Of a stretch of DNA of 64,000 nucleotides, positions 34,168-43,200 are shown one piece after another. Both the position numbers and the translations under genes were made by a program. The stretch spans positions 1,299,146 to 1,363,145 of the forward strand of contig NZ_JARADB010000002.1 in assembly GCF_028765165.1 (NCBI RefSeq), in the 5' to 3' direction. This DNA is from Paenibacillus sp. MAHUQ-63. Its GTDB lineage: Bacteria; Bacillota; Bacilli; Paenibacillales; NBRC-103111. Each line of letters begins with the position of its first letter. Position 1 is the stretch's first letter. The notes below the pieces were generated by a model. It was not told the DNA's origin. It saw only the letters and a list, made by a program, of their open reading frames with translations, and searched no databases.

Positions 34168-35430
34168 ATGAAACAGAGCTTGAACTGGGCCGGTAATTAC
34201 AAGTATAGCGCTTCAGCGCTTCATACGCCCGTCAACGTGGAGCAAGTCCAAGAAATCGTGGCAAGCAGCAAAAAGGTGAAAGTGCTCGGTACGCGGCATT
34301 CTTTCAATCATATTGCCGACACGACGGAAGACCATATTTCGCTTCAACATTTGAATCAAGTGATTGCTCTGGATCCGGTTCGTCATCAGGTAACGGTTCA
34401 AGCCGGAATCCGCTATGGTGAATTGTGCGAGTACCTGTACCAGCATGGATATGCGCTGCACAACCTGGCGTCGCTGCCGCATATTTCCGTGAGTGGCGCC
34501 TGCGCTACGGCTACGCACGGCTCAGGCGATCGCAACGGGAATTTGGCCACGATCGTCGATGGTATGGAGATCGTTCTGTGGAACGGGGAAAAGGCTGTAT
34601 TCTCAGCCGATAAACAAAATCTCGCAGGTGCGGTCGTCGGACTTGGCGGGTTAGGCGTCGTCACCCAGATGACGTTGAACATCATACCGTCGTTCGAAGT
34701 GAGTCAATATGTGTACGACGACTTGCCGTTCGCTCAGCTTGAACGGCATTTGGACGACATTTTCTCAAGCGCTTATAGCGTCAGCTTGTTTACCGATTGG
34801 AAGAGTGAGAATGTGAATCAGGTATGGGTGAAAAGCAAGCTGCCGGATGGAGTTTCCGCTGGAACCGCTCCGGCACCCGAATTTTACGGCGCACGCTTGG
34901 CAGCCTCCCCGCGGCATCCGGTACCTGGCTATTCAGGGGAAAATTGCAGCGAGCAGATGGGGGTTCCAGGGCCTTGGCACGAACGTTTGCCGCATTTTCG
35001 CATGGCTTTCACACCGAGTGCCGGTGAAGAGCTGCAAAGCGAATACTTCGTTCCGCGGCAAGCCGCTTATCAAGCGCTGCAAGCCCTTCATGCCATTCGC
35101 GAACATATTGCACCGCTTCTCTACGTCTCCGAAATACGTACCATTGCCAAAGACGAGCTGTGGATGAGTCCGAACTATCTGCAGGATTCCGTGGCGGTTC
35201 ACTTCACGTGGCGGCCGCAGTGGGAAGCCGTGCGCAGCGTGCTTCCACTCATCGAGAAGCAGCTTGAGCCTTATGGAGCGCGTCCGCATTGGGGCAAACT
35301 GTTTACGATGGAGCCGTCCCGATTGAAGGCTGGCTATGAGAAGCTGCCGGACTTTCAGCAGCTGCTGCGGCAGTGCGATCCGCACGGGAAGTTCCGCAAT
35401 GCATTTCTGGATACGTATATTGGGGACTAG
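34168..35430 (+). CDS. FAD-linked alditol/xylitol oxidase-like protein (VAO family)
   Basis: A 420-residue flavoprotein of the VAO family. The N-terminal FAD domain contains VLGTRHSFNHIADTTEDHISL, where the His of RHSFN is the covalent flavin site in alditol oxidases, and LPHISVSGACATATHGSGD. The C-terminal D-arabinono-lactone-oxidase-like domain ends with CDPHGKFRNAFLDTYIG. Alditol oxidases use O2 to oxidise sugar alcohols such as xylitol or sorbitol and release H2O2. There is no signal peptide. ATAGGAGAG precedes the ATG, and the gene is close behind the MATE gene. Confidence 0.85.
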   Translation: MKQSLNWAGNYKYSASALHTPVNVEQVQEIVASSKKVKVLGTRHSFNHIADTTEDHISLQHLNQVIALDPVRHQVTVQAGIRYGELCEYLYQHGYALHNLASLPHISVSGACATATHGSGDRNGNLATIVDGMEIVLWNGEKAVFSADKQNLAGAVVGLGGLGVVTQMTLNIIPSFEVSQYVYDDLPFAQLERHLDDIFSSAYSVSLFTDWKSENVNQVWVKSKLPDGVSAGTAPAPEFYGARLAASPRHPVPGYSGENCSEQMGVPGPWHERLPHFRMAFTPSAGEELQSEYFVPRQAAYQALQALHAIREHIAPLLYVSEIRTIAKDELWMSPNYLQDSVAVHFTWRPQWEAVRSVLPLIEKQLEPYGARPHWGKLFTMEPSRLKAGYEKLPDFQQLLRQCDPHGKFRNAFLDTYIGD

Positions 35431-35499
35431 ATTGCTCTCATTCGGGATAAAAGGCTTGCCGCCATCTCATACTATATGAGGACGATGGAGGTGAGAGTT

Positions 35500-35676
35500 A
35501 TGCCGAAAAATGAAGATCAATTAAATCTGGAGTATGATCGTGAAGACAACCGTGCAGATTCTAAAAACCATCAGCAGAACGACGCTAGCATCCTCGAAGA
35601 GAAGCAAGAGTTAACGAATAACACGGCTGCTGACTATGTGCCAAGTTTAAACGGAATTTCCAAGAATAAAGTGTAA
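35500..35676 (+). CDS. Small acidic hydrophilic protein of unknown function
   Basis: A 58-residue protein, very hydrophilic and acidic, rich in Asn, Asp, Glu and Gln (MPKNEDQLNLEYDREDNRAD). No Cys or membrane segment. ATG at 35500 follows GGAGGTGA closely and a hairpin lies downstream, which supports a real gene; the frame also opens at 35476. The composition resembles small spore or stress proteins, but I know of no family. Confidence 0.55.
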   Translation: MPKNEDQLNLEYDREDNRADSKNHQQNDASILEEKQELTNNTAADYVPSLNGISKNKV

Positions 35677-35683
35677 CGGCGGG

Positions 35684-35723
35684 CTGCTTTCCTCATCATG
35701 AAGATGGGGGAGCGGCTTTTTCA
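35684..35723 (+). terminator. Probable terminator after small acidic protein gene
   Basis: An imperfect stem (GCTGCTTTCCTCATC / GATGGGGGAGCGGC) is followed by TTTTT. Confidence 0.55.
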
Positions 35724-35837
35724 ATTTTCAACAGAAGCTTGCATATCTTCGCTATTTTGTTTGGCGATATGGCTCATATTCCCATTCCGTGTTATATATA
35801 GGTAGTGACTCATAATTTGACGAATGGAGTGATTGGA

Positions 35838-36602
35838 TTGAGAATCGCCACGCAATTGTATACGCTTCGCAGTTATTTGAAAACGCCGCAGGACATCGGT
35901 GAAAGCTTAAAAAAAGTAAAGCAGATGGGCTACAGCGCGGTACAAGCTTCCGGTGTGGGACCCATCGACATTCACGAATTTAAAGCGCTTACTGATCAGG
36001 AAGGCTTGACGATCTGCGCGACGCACGTCGGTTACAATGAGTTGTTGAACGAAATGGATCAAGTGATCGAAAAGCATAGAGCCTGGAATTGCAAATATGT
36101 CGGGTTAGGCGGGCTGCCGCAGGAGTTTCGCGTGAGCTCCCAAGGGTATGCGGCATTCGCCAAGCAAGCTTCCGAATTCGGAAGGCAGCTCAAAAGCGCC
36201 GGCTTGCAATTCATTTATCATAACCATGATTTCGAGTTCGCCAAATATGACGGAAAAACGGGCATGGACATTTTATTCGAAATGTCGGACCCCGAATCGG
36301 TCGATTTCGAGTTGGATGTCTACTGGGTACAAGCCGGCGGCGCCGATCCGATCGAATGGATTCGCAAGATGGACGGGCGCATGAAAGTCGTTCATTTCAA
36401 AGACATGATTGTAACCCCGGACCGGGTTCAACGCTTCGCCGAGATCGGGGAAGGCAATATGAATTTCCAAGGCATCATTCAAGCATGCCAGGAGATCGGC
36501 GTCGAATGGGCTGCCGTCGAACAAGACGACTGTTATGAGCGCAATCCGTTCGAGAGCTTGGAGCTCAGCTTTGCCAACCTAGCCAAGCTAGGTCTGAAAT
36601 AG
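35838..36602 (+). CDS. Sugar phosphate isomerase/epimerase (TIM barrel)
   Basis: A 254-residue TIM-barrel protein of the xylose-isomerase-like family. Metal-ligand strands are visible: FIYHNHDFEFAKYDG (His), FELDVYWVQAGG (Glu/Asp), VVHFKDM (His) and WAAVEQDDC (Glu). The HNHDFEF motif is common in the group linked to inositol catabolism and 3-keto-sugar processing. TTG at 35838 lies eight bases after GGAG and gives MRIATQLYTLR; the frame from 35805 (GTG) has no ribosome site. It is a single gene with a terminator, and a second member of the same family lies at 19636. Confidence 0.82.
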   Translation: MRIATQLYTLRSYLKTPQDIGESLKKVKQMGYSAVQASGVGPIDIHEFKALTDQEGLTICATHVGYNELLNEMDQVIEKHRAWNCKYVGLGGLPQEFRVSSQGYAAFAKQASEFGRQLKSAGLQFIYHNHDFEFAKYDGKTGMDILFEMSDPESVDFELDVYWVQAGGADPIEWIRKMDGRMKVVHFKDMIVTPDRVQRFAEIGEGNMNFQGIIQACQEIGVEWAAVEQDDCYERNPFESLELSFANLAKLGLK

Positions 36603-36620
36603 GCTGCATACATAGAAGGA

Positions 36621-36665
36621 AGAGAACCGATCCACGGGAAACCCGCGGGAAGGTTCTCTTTTTTT
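36621..36665 (+). terminator. Terminator after isomerase gene
   Basis: AGAGAACC pairs with GGTTCTCT, with an inner CGGG/CCCG stem, followed by a run of eight T. Confidence 0.8.
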
Positions 36666-36695
36666 ATCGCTCGTTCCGAAGTTTATTATCGTCTG

Positions 36696-36747
36696 AAAAG
36701 TATTTTAATTACTTTTAGCTTGCAACTTATTAAAAATTAGTTATAAT
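36696..36747 (+). promoter_or_regulatory. azoR promoter with upstream palindrome
   Basis: TTGCAA (36720-36725) and TATAAT (36742-36747) are spaced by 16 bases. Immediately upstream is AAAAGTA-N7-TACTTTT (36696-36716), with perfect 7-base arms. This is a probable operator for a MarR/YodB-like redox regulator, whose own gene is not in the window. Confidence 0.6.
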
Positions 36748-36802
36748 AAAAGATGTAATAGCAATTGTAATAAAAAAAATTACAGAATGTGAGAGTGAAA
36801 CC

Positions 36803-37438
36803 ATGGCAACAGTACTTTACATTACAGCACATCCGAATGATCCACAAACTTCTTTTAGCTTGGCAGTGGGTAAGGAATTTATCGAAGCATACCGGGAAGC
36901 CAACCCAGGCGACGAAGTGATTCATGTTGACCTCTTCAAATCCAACATCCCACAAATCGATGCCGACGTATTCAGCGGTTGGGGAAAACTGCAATCCGGC
37001 GCTGCATTCGATACGCTTACAGCAGATGAGCAAGCGAAAGTTGCCCGTCTTGGTCAAATCGTAGATCAATATGTAGCTGCTGACAAGTACGTTTACGTTT
37101 CTCCAATGTGGAACTTCTCGTTCCCTCCAGTATTGAAAGCATACGTAGATGCGATCTGCGCAGCCGGCAAAACATTCAAATATACAGCTGAAGGTCCTGT
37201 TGGTTTGCTGACAGACAAGAAAGCTTTCCACATCCAAGCATCCGGCGGCGTTTACTCCGAAGGTCCTGCTGCAGGCTTCGAGAGCGGTCACAGCTACTTG
37301 GCCAAAATCATGCAATTCCACGGCGTACCTAGCTTCGAAGGCCTCTTCGTTGAAGGTATGGCAGCTGCTCCGGACAAAGCCGGCGAAATTAAAGCAAACG
37401 CAATCGTAAAAGCGAAAGAAGCTGCAAAGAGCTTCTAA
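36803..37438 (+). CDS. azoR: FMN-dependent NADH:azoreductase
   Basis: A 211-residue flavodoxin-like quinone/azo reductase. The N-terminal flavin phosphate-binding segment [19 protein letters not shown], the central [20 protein letters not shown] and the [14 protein letters not shown] loop are those of AzoR. It reduces quinones and azo compounds by two-electron transfer from NADH, which avoids semiquinones. The gene stands alone with its own strong promoter. Codon use is smoother and T-richer than that of neighbouring genes, suggesting high expression. Confidence 0.93.
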   Translation: MATVLYITAHPNDPQTSFSLAVGKEFIEAYREANPGDEVIHVDLFKSNIPQIDADVFSGWGKLQSGAAFDTLTADEQAKVARLGQIVDQYVAADKYVYVSPMWNFSFPPVLKAYVDAICAAGKTFKYTAEGPVGLLTDKKAFHIQASGGVYSEGPAAGFESGHSYLAKIMQFHGVPSFEGLFVEGMAAAPDKAGEIKANAIVKAKEAAKSF

Positions 37439-37444
37439 ACATAT

Positions 37445-37486
37445 AAAGACCGTTATAGCCAATTTATTGGCAGTAACGGTCTTTAT
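37445..37486 (+). terminator. Hairpin after azoR
   Basis: AAAGACCGTTA pairs with TAACGGTCTTT, with an inner GCCAATTTATTGGC hairpin. The T run is short (TTTAT). Confidence 0.6.
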
Positions 37487-37491
37487 CAATA

Positions 37492-37539
37492 AAAAAGACT
37501 TCAATCACCGCAGAGAGGGAAGGTGACTGGAGTCTTTTT
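37492..37539. terminator. Bidirectional terminator between azoR and SASP genes
   Basis: AAAAAGACT-TCAATCACC pairs with GGTGACTGG-AGTCTTTTT, so there is a T run on both strands. It can serve the plus-strand azoR and the convergent minus-strand spore protein gene. Confidence 0.8.
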
Positions 37540-37559
37540 GTTTGACTTTATTTCATCAA

Positions 37560-37769
37560 TTAACGTTGAAATCCTTGCATTTGTTGCTCGGCGATTTGCA
37601 CCAATCTTTTCGTAATGTTACCACCAATAGAGCCAGCATCGCGTGTTGCGAGATTTCCATTGTACCCGTTTGGTTGAAGCGGAACTCCCAGTTGTTGTGC
37701 TACTTCAAATTTCAATTGATTCAAAGCTGCTTTTGCTTGTGGAACAACCAATGTGTTATTGTTTGCCAT
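37560..37769 (-). CDS. Small acid-soluble spore protein, alpha/beta type
   Basis: A 69-residue SASP that coats and protects spore DNA and supplies amino acids on outgrowth. It contains LVVPQAKAALNQLKFEVAQQLG and TRDAGSIGGNITKRLVQIAEQQ, the two conserved blocks of the family; the Phe-Glu-Val (FEV) within the first block lies at the germination protease cleavage site. ATG at 37769 follows AAAGGAGTG; a longer frame to 37889 is not real. A sigma-G-like promoter lies upstream. Confidence 0.95.
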   Translation of the reverse strand: MANNNTLVVPQAKAALNQLKFEVAQQLGVPLQPNGYNGNLATRDAGSIGGNITKRLVQIAEQQMQGFQR

Positions 37770-37801
37770 GGAAAAAATCACTCCTTTTCTTGGTGTAATC
37801 A

Positions 37802-37832
37802 TATCATGTGGAGGGAAAGGAACGTTTATACA
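37802..37832 (-). promoter_or_regulatory. Sigma-G-like promoter of the SASP gene
   Basis: On the minus strand TGTATA (37832-37827) and CATGATA (37808-37802) are spaced by 18 bases, near the sigma-G consensus TGHATR and CATWMTA with one mismatch in the -10. This fits forespore expression. Confidence 0.4.
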
Positions 37833-37966
37833 TTCATTTGAAAATATTTTTTTATTCCATGAATCGATTGGCGTCCCGCATGAAATCATGGCACCCGAGC
37901 ATCATAAACGTATAAAACCGCTGCCATTTGCATGTCTCATTCTAACTATGATGCTGGCAACGATTG

Positions 37967-39517
37967 TTAAGGAACTGAGTACACTGACGTCACTTCCATT
38001 TTGGCATTGTAAGCAACCGCATACCATGGGTCGGCCGCCAGATCAGGCGGTACGTCGATCTCCAGTTCCCAAGGGGCCTCATAACTGACGCCAAGCCGTT
38101 GATTGCCTTGATATAGGGCGATGGCAAATGGAGGTTCGCCTTGCTCATTCGCAAGCTTGGGATACATCAGCACGGTTTGTTTGCCGGCCGGCAAAGAACG
38201 TTCCGAATAGGGCGTATAACGGTATTGGATCGGGTCCGAGCCCGGATCGACCTGGCTCAGAAACCAGTCCGATGCAATCAGTCTTTGATAGAGCCCGTCG
38301 ATATAGGGATTCTCGCCGATGTCGTATACATAGTCGCCGTTCGTTCGCACCGCCTGCGCGCGGCTGAAGTTGAAATAGGTGATCGCTTTAACCTGGGGAA
38401 ACAATCTCGGCAGCAGACCATACATATAGCCCAACTGGCCCTCGGCCCAGCTCCAGTACGTTTGGTTCGTCGGCAAATAGGTGTGAGCGATAGCGCCTTC
38501 CGAAATCATAATCGGTTTATGACTGTAACGGTCATAAAGCGGTGCGAATGTATCGATGACGGTGCTGTCCAACTTCTCTTGGCCGGATGAGAACGGTGTA
38601 TTGTATAAGGAGAAACCCACCCAGTCGACATAGGCGTCTCCCGGATAATAGTCGTCAATCGTGTTCGCCGGCGAGAAGTTGGGAGACCAGACCATCGCCA
38701 CGTTGGGCGCTTCCTCCGCCATAATATCGTGAATAAGCCGGAATTTCTCTATATATGTCTCAGGATCGCCATGCCAGGGCACCCAAGCGCCGTTCATTTC
38801 CGATGCATAACGCAGAAAGATTGGAATGCCGGAAGCTTTGGCCTCGCGGGCGAAGCGGCGGACATACTCGTCATCCTTCACATCGTCCAAGCCGTAACGC
38901 GGTTCCCAGCCGATCTGAAGCGCACCGCCTAATGCTTTGACGCGATCGGCGGTCCTGGCGGGGAAATAAGTGTTCGTATCAGTCTGTAATTTGCGCCAGC
39001 CGACGTAGGCCAAGTACAGCGCATGTCTGCGCCCGTAGACGTCTTCAATCTTCGTCACGTCATAGCCGACTCTGCGATCTGCTCCCAGCATGCCGATATA
39101 TACGCCGGATTCCGGCTCGAATTTCGCCAAAGCGGCATCCGGGGAATTGGCGGGCGAGGGAGTGCGGAGATACAACGCCATCTGCTTGGAAGGCGACGGG
39201 CTCTCCGGCCAAGCCGCGGAAGATGGAGGGGCCGCAGGCACCCCCGCGGTATAGGCCGCAATCCGATTCCGGAACGCAGAGGCCGCTTCCGTGTGTCCGG
39301 CTTGCAGAGCTTTCTTCTCCTGGCTGTTCCAATACGCCAGGATGTCCGGCACTTGCGGCCGCGCAGAAGCGGCTAAGGATGTGGAGAGAGCCTGCTCTGA
39401 CGCTGTCACCGGCCGGCTGTTCTTATCCATTCCCGAACTCTGGATGAAGACGGTGACGGCCATGCAGCCAGCCAAGCCGAGCAGGGCTCCGAATGTCCAT
39501 CTAACCTTGTTGCGCAT
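37967..39517 (-). CDS. GH26-like glycoside hydrolase (beta-mannanase class), membrane anchored or secreted
   Basis: A 516-residue enzyme. A basic N-terminus and hydrophobic stretch (WTFGALLGLAGCMAVTVFI) act as signal or membrane anchor; it contains LAGC, but the hydrophobic run continues past the Cys, so a lipoprotein is doubtful. A low-complexity Ala/Pro/Ser region follows. The catalytic domain, from about residue 125, has Glu240 in RYASEMNGAWVPWHG (acid/base, GH26 style) and Glu340 in PIMISEGAIAHT (likely nucleophile), and WSPNFSPANTIDDYYPGD. The C-terminal 90 residues form a beta-rich domain. GH26 members cut beta-mannan, mixed-linkage glucan or xylan; the specificity here is unknown. Confidence 0.8.
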   Translation of the reverse strand: MRNKVRWTFGALLGLAGCMAVTVFIQSSGMDKNSRPVTASEQALSTSLAASARPQVPDILAYWNSQEKKALQAGHTEAASAFRNRIAAYTAGVPAAPPSSAAWPESPSPSKQMALYLRTPSPANSPDAALAKFEPESGVYIGMLGADRRVGYDVTKIEDVYGRRHALYLAYVGWRKLQTDTNTYFPARTADRVKALGGALQIGWEPRYGLDDVKDDEYVRRFAREAKASGIPIFLRYASEMNGAWVPWHGDPETYIEKFRLIHDIMAEEAPNVAMVWSPNFSPANTIDDYYPGDAYVDWVGFSLYNTPFSSGQEKLDSTVIDTFAPLYDRYSHKPIMISEGAIAHTYLPTNQTYWSWAEGQLGYMYGLLPRLFPQVKAITYFNFSRAQAVRTNGDYVYDIGENPYIDGLYQRLIASDWFLSQVDPGSDPIQYRYTPYSERSLPAGKQTVLMYPKLANEQGEPPFAIALYQGNQRLGVSYEAPWELEIDVPPDLAADPWYAVAYNAKMEVTSVYSVP

Positions 39518-39558
39518 TAGGCTCGTTCCTCTCACAGAAAATTGAATACATCACAACT

Positions 39559-39588
39559 ATTGTATTCGTTCCTCTGTGACAGGGTCAA
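39559..39588 (-). promoter_or_regulatory. Sigma-A promoter of the GH26-like gene
   Basis: On the minus strand TTGACC (39588-39583) and TACAAT (39564-39559) are spaced by 18 bases, 42 bases before the start codon. Confidence 0.6.
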
Positions 39589-39600
39589 TTCAAGCCGTTT

Positions 39601-39780
39601 CTAGTGCTCTATTAGATTAATGAGGGGCACTTCTTGTTCCAGTTCCTGCTCATCTAGGGAGTAGACCATCGCGGTATCATTTTTCTCATCGATGGCTTGG
39701 ATGTAAACGGGAACTTCATTGTAGGTGACATACACCATATCTGGTGATGCGGCGATTTGTAATGCTCTTGATTTGTCCAC
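39601..39780 (-). CDS. sspH: Small acid-soluble spore protein, H type
   Basis: A 59-residue protein starting with GTG at 39780 (MDKSRALQIAASPDMVYVTY, then NEVPVYIQAIDEKNDTAMVY). The order of RA-x2-I-x2-SP-x-M, VTYN-x-VPVYIQ and a short acidic tail is that of SspH-type minor SASPs of Bacillales, and the length matches. AAGGAGTG lies nine bases upstream. It was easy to miss because of the GTG start. It would be made in the forespore. It is the second SASP gene in this 2-kb stretch. Confidence 0.85.
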   Translation of the reverse strand: MDKSRALQIAASPDMVYVTYNEVPVYIQAIDEKNDTAMVYSLDEQELEQEVPLINLIEH

Positions 39781-40217
39781 GGTGTTTCACTCCTTCTTGT
39801 TTATGTAGAGACGGTCTTAGCTTGTTCGCTAAGTGAAAATTTTATTTTCCCGTGCCCGAAACAGGTGGAGGCGAATGAAGATCAAAAAAAGAGAAAGGCG
39901 CTCAAAATTGTGCAAATGGATCGAGAAACCTCGATTCAATATAGTCTCAAGCACAAAAAAATGTTCTATAGACGTAGTCACTCCTTCCGTACTAGAGTTA
40001 ACGCAGCGGCCGGTTTTCCAAGTAACGATCGCAGGAGAACAAGGTTGAAGTTCACATGATGAGCAAAGGGGATGGTAATCTGCTGGAATTGCTGTAAGTC
40101 AGCTTGATCTTCTCTCGAATTGCAAACGGTTACAAGATTGTTGACAATAAGGAAAAGTGTAAGGGCTGCCTGTACCAAGTACATACTTTACGCAAACTGA
40201 AGGAGTGAAATGAAAAC
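39781..40217. other. 437-base intergenic region between sspH and PL11 lyase gene
   Basis: No convincing gene. It has CTTAGC-TTGTTC-GCTAAG (39816-39833), a 6-bp hairpin in the sspH leader, a second hairpin ATCGAG-AAAC-CTCGAT (39920-39935), and a cre-like site at 40121. The short open frames at 39833-40059 lack ribosome sites and likeness to known proteins. Confidence 0.5.
40121..40135 (+). promoter_or_regulatory. cre-like site upstream of PL11 lyase gene
   Basis: TTGCAAACGGTTACA matches the relaxed cre consensus WTGNAANCGNWNNCW in full and lies 83 bases before the start codon. It suggests CcpA control of pectin breakdown. Confidence 0.45.
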
Positions 40218-43200
40218 GTGTTACCAACCAGACCATTGCGCAGACCTTTGCGAAAATTCGTTGCCGTACTGCTTGCCTGTCTCTTATGCCTCCCGAATGG
40301 GGCGTATGCTTCAGCAGCTGAGGCCGCTGTTGATCCGGTCGCCGGGAACAATGGGATTATGCTCGACAATGTGTATGCTACCGATTTTGGCGATACGGCA
40401 GTGCTTGAACCTGTCAATTGGGGATTTGCAACGGCTAATGCGACCGTTTCCATTAATACCTATGATTTGGCTGGAAACACAACGCCGAAGTTGCAGTTTA
40501 CCCAAACGAATCAAAGCGGAGGTCGGGTGGCGACCAAAAACTTCGACACTTCCGTGAAAGGAAGCCAGATTCTTGTCCAATTCGATTGGTATCCGGGCAA
40601 GGTGAACGATAAAAACGCCAGCAACCCGAGTGAAAACGGCGGTGAGCTCCGGGTTCTCGACAGCACCGGTAATACGGTGTTTACTTTGAACAATACGAAT
40701 AATGCGCCTTTGCAATATTTTGCAGGCAAGCAGCCTGCGGCGAGCACTAGTTTTGCCAATCCCCAAACGTGGTATTCGGCAGGCATTCTGTTTGACGTTG
40801 AGAATAATGCTGTCATTTTGAAGCTAACTGACCAAGCAACCGGAACCTCGCAAACGTATACTTCGTCGTTGAATGGAGTTGCGTTTGACGGTTCTGTCGC
40901 CTCGGTCAAATTAGTGGGCATGCGGACATCCGGCAACAATATTACTTGGACTACGTATCTGGACAATTTCGGCGTCTCTCATCAGCCAATTCCGGAGAAT
41001 CGAATTACCAAGGTGGATAAATTACCGTATCATACGGTTTATGTCGGTCAAACATCGGCGGACATCGCTTCCATCGGTTTACCGTCTACCGTTAAAGTAA
41101 CGCTTGCCAACAATAGCAAAGTAGATGTACCCGTAAGCGATTGGATCAATGTCGGGAAACCTTGGAATGCCCAACAAACCGGTGTTTATGAGTTCAAAGG
41201 CGTGCTGGCAGTGCCGGCGAGTCTGGAGAACGGTTTTGACCGGTTTGCAACGAACTATGTATATAACCGTCTCACGCCGCCGACCACGGCTAGACAAACG
41301 GATTGGTTGGATAGAGGGGTTATTGCGTTAAAAGCGGAGGATGGCATCTTCGTAAGCTGGCGTTTGCTGGCGGATGAATATCAGGAGGACGTAACTTTCA
41401 ATCTGTACCGCAACGGACAGAAATTGAATGCGGCACCGCTGTCGATCACGAACTTCACGGACACAGCCGGTGTTCCGGGCGATAGCTACAAAGTGGAAAC
41501 GCTCGTTCAAGGGAAATCGGATTCGAAAGAAAGCACGACAGCTTCGGCTCATGATTATTTGTCCATTCCGATGCAAAAGCCGGAGGGAGGAACTACAGCT
41601 ACAGGCAGCTACACATATAGCGTAAATGACTCCGGCGTTGGGGATTTGGACGGTGACGGAGAACTCGAGGTTGTCGTCAAATGGTATCCTTCCAATGCGA
41701 TCGACAGCTCGCAAACCGGCATGACGGGGCCAACGATTTTCGACGCGTATAAATTGGATGGCACCCTGTTATGGCGCATGAACATGGGACTCAATCTGAC
41801 GTCAGGCGCGCATTATCATCAATTTCTAATCGCTGATTTCGATGGGGACGGCAGAAGCGAATTCTTGATCAAAACGGCGGACGCTACGACCGTTTATGGG
41901 ACGACTGACGGCAAGTTCGATAGCAGCAAAGTGATAAGTATTATCGGCAATGCTGCTGACAATGGCAAATGGGTGAATGAAAGCGGCCATATATTCGGCG
42001 GTCCCGAGTATATATCCATCTTCAATGGGAAAAACGGCCACGTCATCGATACGATCGATTATGCGTTTCCGTTAGGGGATGTTGCCTCTTGGGGAGATAC
42101 GTGGCATAACCGTTCCGACCGCTTCCTTGCAGGGCTCGCTTACTTGGATGGCGTGACCCCGAGTGCCGTATACGGCCGGGGGTATTATGAGCGTACGACC
42201 TATGTGGCTTATCATCTCGATCACGGCAAGCTCCATGAGCAGTGGACCTTCGATTCCGCCCAGGCGGGAAGAGGCGGAGGCTTAGGGTTCCATAACTTGG
42301 CCACGGCGGATGTCGATAATGACGGTTATGATGAAATTATTGCAGGTTCGTTAACGCTGGATCAAGACGGCACCATTCTGTACGCGATGGATGGCGAGAT
42401 GCAGCGCGAGCAGGGATCGCATGGCGACGCGCTTCATGTCGGCGCATTCGATCCGGCGCGCGAAGGGCTTCAAGTGATGGCCGTTCATGAAGTTCCGGCC
42501 GTAGCATCCGTGGAGCTCCACGATGCGGCAACCGGGGAAACCTTGATGGCCTATAACGGCTATGTGGATACGGGGCGCGGTTTGGCGGCCAATATTACAT
42601 CCGGAGCCGGTTACGAATTTTGGGGAACGGCAGGCTCCAATGCAGCCGCAGGCGGAGGCATATACAACGTGCAAGGTCAGGTTGTTGCCGACAGCTTCCG
42701 AACGGCAGGCCTTTCCGTGAATTTCGCACTATTGTGGGATGGAGATTTACTGACGGAGCTGCTCGATAATACTTCCATCACGAAATATAACCAGAGTACG
42801 AAAAAGGCGGAGACGTTACGCAGCTTTGACGGTGTAGTCAGCAATAACGGAACGAAGGCCACACCGACGCTGCAGGGGGATATCATTGGCGACTGGCGGG
42901 AAGAGGTACTGCTGCCGACGACCGACAGCTCGGAGCTGCGGATTTACAGTACGACGATTCCGACGGAGTACAGACTTTATACATTGATGCACGACCCTGT
43001 CTACCGGAACGGGATCGCTTGGCAAAATACGGCTTACAATCAGCCGCCGCACCTGGGCTTCTATCTGGGCGAGGACATTAGAGAAACCGTTCTGGCTGGA
43101 GAGCTGCGCGCGCCTCAAGTGATTTATTCGAAAAAATCGCAACATGTGAAAGTGAAAGAACCTAAGGATCCAAAGGACCCCAAGAACCCGAAAGATCCAA

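Noticed and set aside
40210..40557. Plus-strand frame starting MKTCYQPDH in front of the PL11 lyase
   Set aside because: It shares the ribosome site but overlaps the signal peptide in another frame; the GTG frame encodes a perfect signal peptide and lyase.
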